A DNA stretch of 64,000 nt from Terripilifer sp031921685. Lineage in GTDB: Bacteria > Pseudomonadota > Alphaproteobacteria > Rhizobiales > Beijerinckiaceae. The DNA is taken from contig NZ_JAPDHU010000002.1 of NCBI RefSeq assembly GCF_031921685.1, positions 124,001-188,000 on the forward strand. Reading direction: 5' to 3'. This document shows positions 60,302 to 64,000 of the stretch, one piece after another (within the stretch, counting starts at the first letter, position 1; each line of letters begins with the position of its first letter). A program made the position numbers and the translations under genes. The notes beneath the pieces are model-generated. The model saw only the letters and a program-made list of their open reading frames with translations. It made no database searches and was not told the origin of the DNA.

Positions 60302-61300
60302 TTGAGACTGCTTTTGAAAGGGCGCGGTGCCCCGTTGTTTGCCGCCATCGGACTGTCGCTGGCCGCCAGCGCCACGCAGGCGCAGACCTATCCGGATCGG
60401 CCGGTCACCTTCATCTCCGATGCGCCGCCGGGGCTGTCGAGCGACGTGGCCACACGTATCGTCGCCGAGCAATTGAGCACCTTGTGGAAGCAGCAGGTGG
60501 TCGTCCTCAACCAGCCGGGCGGTGGCGGCAGCATTTCTGCCCGTGCTGCCTCGCGCGCCGCCCCTGACGGTTACACGTTCTACACGCCGTCGAATTCCAC
60601 CTTCCTGCAGTTGAAGGGCGCGCCCGGCGTGGCCCCCAATCTGCCCATCGAAATGCCGCGCGACTTTCTGCCCGTCGGCTTCATCTCGGTGCAGCCGATG
60701 CTGATCGGCGTATCGCCGAAGCTCAACGTCAACAGCGTCGCTGAACTGGTCGCGCTGGCGAAACAGAAGCCGGGCGAGATCGCCTTCGCCGCGACCGGCC
60801 GAGGCCGCTTCACTCATCTGACGATGGAATTGTTTCAGGCACGTGCCGACGTGAAGCTCACCTTCGTGCCTTACACCGGCGGACCCGCGGCGGCGATGAA
60901 TGACGTCACTTCCGGGCGCGTCGGCATCATCGTCGATGGTTATCCGGGCATTGGCGGCGCCATCGAGGGCGATCTCATCAAGGGGCTCGGTGTCGGTTCG
61001 AGCGAACGCCTGAAGGAGTTCCCCAATCTGCCAGCGATCGCCGAGACGCTGCCGGGTTTCTACGCCAGCGGCTGGACGATCCTGATCGCGCCGGTCGGCA
61101 CGCCAGACGAAATCCTGAAGAAGGTCAGTGCCGATCTGAACAAGGCGCTTGAATCGCCTGATCTGCTCGCGCGCTTCTCCAAACTCGGTCTTTATACCAA
61201 CAAGACCGCGCTCGCCGACGCCGGCGAGTTCGTCAAGAAAGAACAGGAAACTTGGCGCCCCATCCTTGAGAAGGTGGCGAGCGAGGACACCAATAAGTAA
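60302..61300 (+). CDS. Bug-family solute-binding protein, second of a tandem pair
   Basis: 332 aa, TTG start preceded by AAAGGAC at good spacing; no ATG fits the signal peptide (MRLLLKGRGAPLFAAIGLSL to ATQAQ). YPDRPVTFISDAPPGLSSDVATRIVAEQL, LNQPGGGGSISARAASRAAPDGYTFY, IAFAATGRGRFTHLTMELFQ and FVPYTGGPAAAMNDVTSGRVGIIVDGY closely mirror the previous gene, pointing to a tandem duplication. It abuts the convergent alpha-hydroxy-acid oxidase gene. Confidence 0.93.
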   Translation: MRLLLKGRGAPLFAAIGLSLAASATQAQTYPDRPVTFISDAPPGLSSDVATRIVAEQLSTLWKQQVVVLNQPGGGGSISARAASRAAPDGYTFYTPSNSTFLQLKGAPGVAPNLPIEMPRDFLPVGFISVQPMLIGVSPKLNVNSVAELVALAKQKPGEIAFAATGRGRFTHLTMELFQARADVKLTFVPYTGGPAAAMNDVTSGRVGIIVDGYPGIGGAIEGDLIKGLGVGSSERLKEFPNLPAIAETLPGFYASGWTILIAPVGTPDEILKKVSADLNKALESPDLLARFSKLGLYTNKTALADAGEFVKKEQETWRPILEKVASEDTNK

Positions 61301-61306
61301 GGCGTC

Positions 61307-62569
61307 CTATTCGCCGAAATCCTCGCGTTTCCACGCGCCCGGATGGCGCGTGGTGATGCGGGCGAGATCATCGACATTGGCGCAACCGAGCTGTCCCAAT
61401 GTGGCGCGCAGGTCATCCGAATAAACATTGATCAGATGGCCCGGTCCCTTGGCGCCAAGCGCGCCAAGGCTCCACAGGAAAGACTTGCCGGCGAAAGCCG
61501 CATCGGCGCCACAGGCGATGGCACGGGCCACGTCGATCCCTGAGCGGATGCCGCTATCGAAGATGAGCGTGGCTTTTTTGCCGACTGCCGCGCGAATGGC
61601 GGGCAGGGCATCGATGCTCGTCGGTAGGGCCTCGATCTGACGGCCGCCGTGATTGGTGACGAAGAGACCATCGACGCCCATCGCCACCGCGCGCTCCGCA
61701 TCGGCTGGATGCAACACGCCCTTGAGCACCAGCGGGCCTTTCCAGTGATCGCGATATTTGGCGATTTCTTCCCAAGTGAAGGCGCCACCCTGTTCGCGGC
61801 GAATGAAGGCCGCTGCGTCAGCCAACGATATATTGGCGGGCATATACTGCCTGAGCGAGACGAAGCGCGGAATGCCGGCCTGCGACAGCGCGTAAAGCCA
61901 TGACGGCGACGTCATCGCGTCGAGCCGCAATCGCATGGTCAGCTTGAACGGATTGACGATGCCGCTGCGCACTTCGCGCGGGCGGATCGTGCGCACGGGT
62001 GTATCGATGGTCAGCACCAAGGCCTGCACGCCCGCCACTTGCGCGCGGCGCACCAGATCGAGGCCGATTTTGTGATCGTTGTTGGAGAAGCGGTAGAGCT
62101 GATACCACAACACGTCGGGCGCGAGTTCGGCCGCCTTTTCCACTTCAATGCCGGAGAGGACACCGAGCGTATAGGGAATGCGCGCCGCCTGCGCCGCACG
62201 GGCAAGATGCGCTTCGGCGCCGGGGAAAGCCGTGCCGGGGCCACCGATGGGGGCGATGCCGATCGGCGCCGCGTAGGAGCGGCCGAACAGTTTCGTATCG
62301 GCCGGCGGCGGCGAGATCACGCGGCCATAGCGCGGCGCCAGTTCCACCGCATCGAGCGCTGCCCAGTTGCGCTTGATGTTGGTATCTTCGCCAGCGCCGC
62401 CATCCATATATTCGAAGGCGAAATTCGGCATGCGCTTGCGGGCGCGCTCGCGCAGATCGAAGGCGGTGGGATATTGACGCAACAGCGCGAGCCGCTCTTC
62501 CGCCTGTTTGGCGGAAAGCGTCTGTACCGGTGCTGCCGGCTGCCGTGCGTCGTCCATTTCCATCCCCAT
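61307..62569 (-). CDS. FMN-dependent alpha-hydroxy-acid dehydrogenase/oxidase
   Basis: 420 aa of the lactate/mandelate dehydrogenase and glycolate oxidase family. Marks: MPNFAFEYMDGGAGEDTNIKRN, APIGIAPIGGPGTAFPGAEAHLARAA, LWYQLYRF, VLTIDTPV, the catalytic VTNHGGRQIEALPTSIDALP (His and Arg) and FDSGIRSGIDVARAIACGADAAFAGKSFLW (FMN phosphate). The start is uncertain: ATG 62569, 62563 and 62557 lie within 12 bases and none has a strong ribosome site. Next to Bug receptors and a LysR gene, so it may oxidise the acid they bind. Confidence 0.9.
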   Translation of the reverse strand: MGMEMDDARQPAAPVQTLSAKQAEERLALLRQYPTAFDLRERARKRMPNFAFEYMDGGAGEDTNIKRNWAALDAVELAPRYGRVISPPPADTKLFGRSYAAPIGIAPIGGPGTAFPGAEAHLARAAQAARIPYTLGVLSGIEVEKAAELAPDVLWYQLYRFSNNDHKIGLDLVRRAQVAGVQALVLTIDTPVRTIRPREVRSGIVNPFKLTMRLRLDAMTSPSWLYALSQAGIPRFVSLRQYMPANISLADAAAFIRREQGGAFTWEEIAKYRDHWKGPLVLKGVLHPADAERAVAMGVDGLFVTNHGGRQIEALPTSIDALPAIRAAVGKKATLIFDSGIRSGIDVARAIACGADAAFAGKSFLWSLGALGAKGPGHLINVYSDDLRATLGQLGCANVDDLARITTRHPGAWKREDFGE

Positions 62570-62631
62570 GATTATTCACGAATTGAGCCGCGACCATAGC
62601 CGTGACAAGCCCACAAAGCGAGGGCGGAAGC

Positions 62632-63582
62632 CTATCGTTTACGGCGATTGTCCCTCACGCGCACCTTCGGCTGCGCCCATTCTGGCCGTTGCGCGAACCA
62701 TTTTGCCAGAAAAGCAACGAACACCCGCACTTTCGCGGGCGGCGCCACGCCATGTGGATAGGCAACGAGGATCGGGTGGATCTGGGGCCGATAGGCCGGC
62801 AGCACTTCGACGAGCGCGCCCGATGCCAGATCGTCGGCGACGCAATAGCGTGGCACGAGCCCAATGCCGAGATGGGCAAGGGCGGCCTTGCGCAAGGCGA
62901 GGCTCGAATTGGACAAATAATCCCCGGTGATCTTCACGGTGGTGGCGCCATGCGGTCCGGTAAAATTCCAGCGCCGATCGTATTCGGCGGAATTGGAGTG
63001 CACGAGGCAGCGGTGCGTGGCGAGATCGTCGAGATCCTTTGGCTGCCCCATCTCAGCGATATAGAGCGGCGTGGCGCAGAGCACGAATTGAAACGTGCCG
63101 ATCCGCCGGGCGATGATGGAGGAGTCGCGAATGTCGACCGTGCGGATGGCAACGTCATGGCCGCTGGCGACGAAATCCTGCGCGCGGAAGGTGAAATCAC
63201 CCAAGGTCAGCGACACACGGATGTCGGGCTGTGCCTTGGCGAAATCGATGATGGCATCGGCGAGGTGCAGGGTGCCGAAGGATTTCGGCGCGGTGATGCT
63301 CAGCATGCCTGTCGGCTTGCCGCGTCCCTGCGTCAAGGCACGCTCGGTACTTTCGACGTCGAGCAGAATGCGTTCGCAGGATTGCAGATAGGAAGCGCCA
63401 TCTTCGGTGAGCAATACGCTGCGCGTCGAGCGGTTGAACAGCGTGACGCCGAGGCTTTGCTCCAGCGCCGCGATGTGCCGCGTCACCAGCGAACGTGAAA
63501 TGCCAAGCTGCGTGGCCGTCCGGGTAAAGCTGCGGCTGCGCGCGGCCCGCACGAAGGTCTGCATGGCGAGAAAACGATCCAT
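62632..63582 (-). CDS. LysR-family transcriptional regulator
   Basis: 316 aa. N-terminal winged helix (FLAMQTFVRAARSRSFTRTATQLGISRSLVTRHIAALEQSLGVTLFNRSTRSVLLTEDGASYL), then the periplasmic-binding-like effector domain (about 90-300). Closest in style to the CrgA/DsdC-like group. It is divergent from the Bug gene at 63692, with 109 bases between the starts, the usual layout for a LysR regulator and its target. Confidence 0.93.
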   Translation of the reverse strand: MDRFLAMQTFVRAARSRSFTRTATQLGISRSLVTRHIAALEQSLGVTLFNRSTRSVLLTEDGASYLQSCERILLDVESTERALTQGRGKPTGMLSITAPKSFGTLHLADAIIDFAKAQPDIRVSLTLGDFTFRAQDFVASGHDVAIRTVDIRDSSIIARRIGTFQFVLCATPLYIAEMGQPKDLDDLATHRCLVHSNSAEYDRRWNFTGPHGATTVKITGDYLSNSSLALRKAALAHLGIGLVPRYCVADDLASGALVEVLPAYRPQIHPILVAYPHGVAPPAKVRVFVAFLAKWFAQRPEWAQPKVRVRDNRRKR

Positions 63583-63588
63583 AGCTCA

Positions 63589-63624
63589 TTTTTGCAAAAA
63601 GTGAAAAAGACAATTGCAATATTG
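63589..63624. promoter_or_regulatory. Palindromes in the LysR/Bug intergenic region
   Basis: TTTTTGCAAAAA (63589-63600), ATTGCAAT (63613-63620) and CAATATTG (63617-63624) lie between the divergent starts. LysR sites are typically short AT-rich dyads of the T-N11-A type, so these are plausible binding sites; assignment is by position only. Confidence 0.35.
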
Positions 63625-63691
63625 AGGCTTCCCTTCTCGGTCCGTCAATCGAAAGATCGAGGCGAGGAAACAGGCAACGGGGGAGGGACAG

Positions 63692-64000
63692 GTGCCGGTT
63701 CTTCACATTTCAAGACGAGGGGCTTTGGCGCTCGGCGCGGCTTTCGCCTGCGCCTCGCCCACCTTCGGCCAGGATGTCGCTTATCCGACGCGAGCTGTGA
63801 AAATGCTCGTGCCGGCGGCGCCCGGCGGCAACCCTGACATCATGGCACGCGCCTTGGCGCAGAAACTGACGGTCGCGCTCAACGCGCCTTTCGTCGTCGA
63901 GAATGCGCCAGGCGCGGGCGGCGTCGTCGCGGCACAGTCCACCGTCAAGTCGCCGCCGGACGGCTATACGCTCTTCGTCGCCGATTCCGGCAGCCTCGCC
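63692..64000 (+). CDS. Bug-family solute-binding protein (3' end beyond the window)
   Basis: 103 codons visible, open to the right edge. GTG 63692 follows GGGAGGGAC. A signal peptide (ISRRGALALGAAFACASPTF, then GQ) is followed by YPTRAVKMLVPAAPGGNPDIMARALAQKL, VVENAPGAGGVVAAQSTVKSPPDGYTLFV: the N-terminal Bug pattern. About two thirds of the protein lies outside. Probably the target of the divergent LysR gene. Fourth Bug protein in the window. Confidence 0.88.
   Translation, partial: MPVLHISRRGALALGAAFACASPTFGQDVAYPTRAVKMLVPAAPGGNPDIMARALAQKLTVALNAPFVVENAPGAGGVVAAQSTVKSPPDGYTLFVADSGSLA

Noticed and set aside
1..64000. tRNA, rRNA, CRISPR array, prophage or insertion sequence
   Set aside because: I looked for T-loop patterns, regular direct repeats with spacers, transposase or integrase motifs and terminal repeats and found none.

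Overview
The window looks like a chromosomal segment of an alphaproteobacterium of the order Hyphomicrobiales (Rhizobiales). Grounds: the gene order proS-lolC-lolD-dnaE, rpsB-tsf, pyrH-frr-uppS-cdsA-dxr-rseP-bamA-lpxD-fabZ-lpxA-lpxB and the gltA/gltX/comEC/lexA neighbourhood; an Irr-type Fur regulator; ribosomal protein S2 with a long C-terminal extension; and alphaproteobacterial control sites (LexA GTTC-N7-GTTC, CtrA TTAA-N7-TTAA, EcfG GGAAC-N16/17-CGTT, FnrN/FixK TTGAT-N4-ATCAA). Genus cannot be settled by eye. Coding density is high. I see no tRNA, rRNA, CRISPR, prophage or insertion sequence.

Layout. 1-3.9 kb: two cyclophilin-type prolyl isomerases flanking a TonB-C-like periplasmic protein, then queA-tgt (queuosine). 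3.9-4.5 kb: a gene-free stretch with a minus-strand terminator and a probable structured RNA. 4.5-11.7 kb: proS-lolC-lolD, then a 31-codon membrane microprotein under a CtrA box and a LexA box, then dnaE. 11.7-17.3 kb: accessory genes (Pcm-like methyltransferase, Tat-exported amidohydrolase, an orphan tricarboxylate-type binding protein, a TadG-like vWA protein). 17.5-33.9 kb: translation and envelope core (rpsB-tsf; a fosmidomycin-resistance-type transporter and irr lying between tsf and pyrH; then pyrH through lpxB). lpxI is absent from its usual place between lpxA and lpxB. 33.9-41.5 kb: MmgE/PrpD protein, gltA, gltX, comEC, lexA. 41.6-51 kb: SLC13-type permease, chrA, oleate hydratase, YegP-like protein, and a CoA-transferase/HMG-CoA-lyase-like/SDR catabolic cluster. 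50.7-55.8 kb: trehalose operon (GH15 hydrolase, a membrane-anchored OtsA, otsB) behind a match to the EcfG general-stress promoter. 55.9-64 kb: cspA, a circularly permuted ROK-type protein, a DHA2 exporter, three more orphan Bug proteins, an alpha-hydroxy-acid oxidase and a LysR regulator.

How it works together. The core block covers tRNA charging and modification, protein synthesis, isoprenoid precursors (dxr, uppS), phospholipid (cdsA), lipid A (lpxD, lpxA, lpxB), outer-membrane assembly (bamA), lipoprotein release (lolCD) and envelope proteolysis (rseP). Control sites tie the window to DNA damage (LexA boxes at the microprotein and at lexA), the cell cycle (CtrA box), oxygen (an FNR-type box placed like a class II promoter at irr) and general stress (EcfG matches at the trehalose operon and at lexA).

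Most notable: the SOS/CtrA-controlled microprotein before dnaE; the candidate minus-strand RNA after tgt; a roughly 100-bp dispersed repeat in three copies; a sensor-like membrane module fused to OtsA; and a ROK protein whose sequence halves are swapped.
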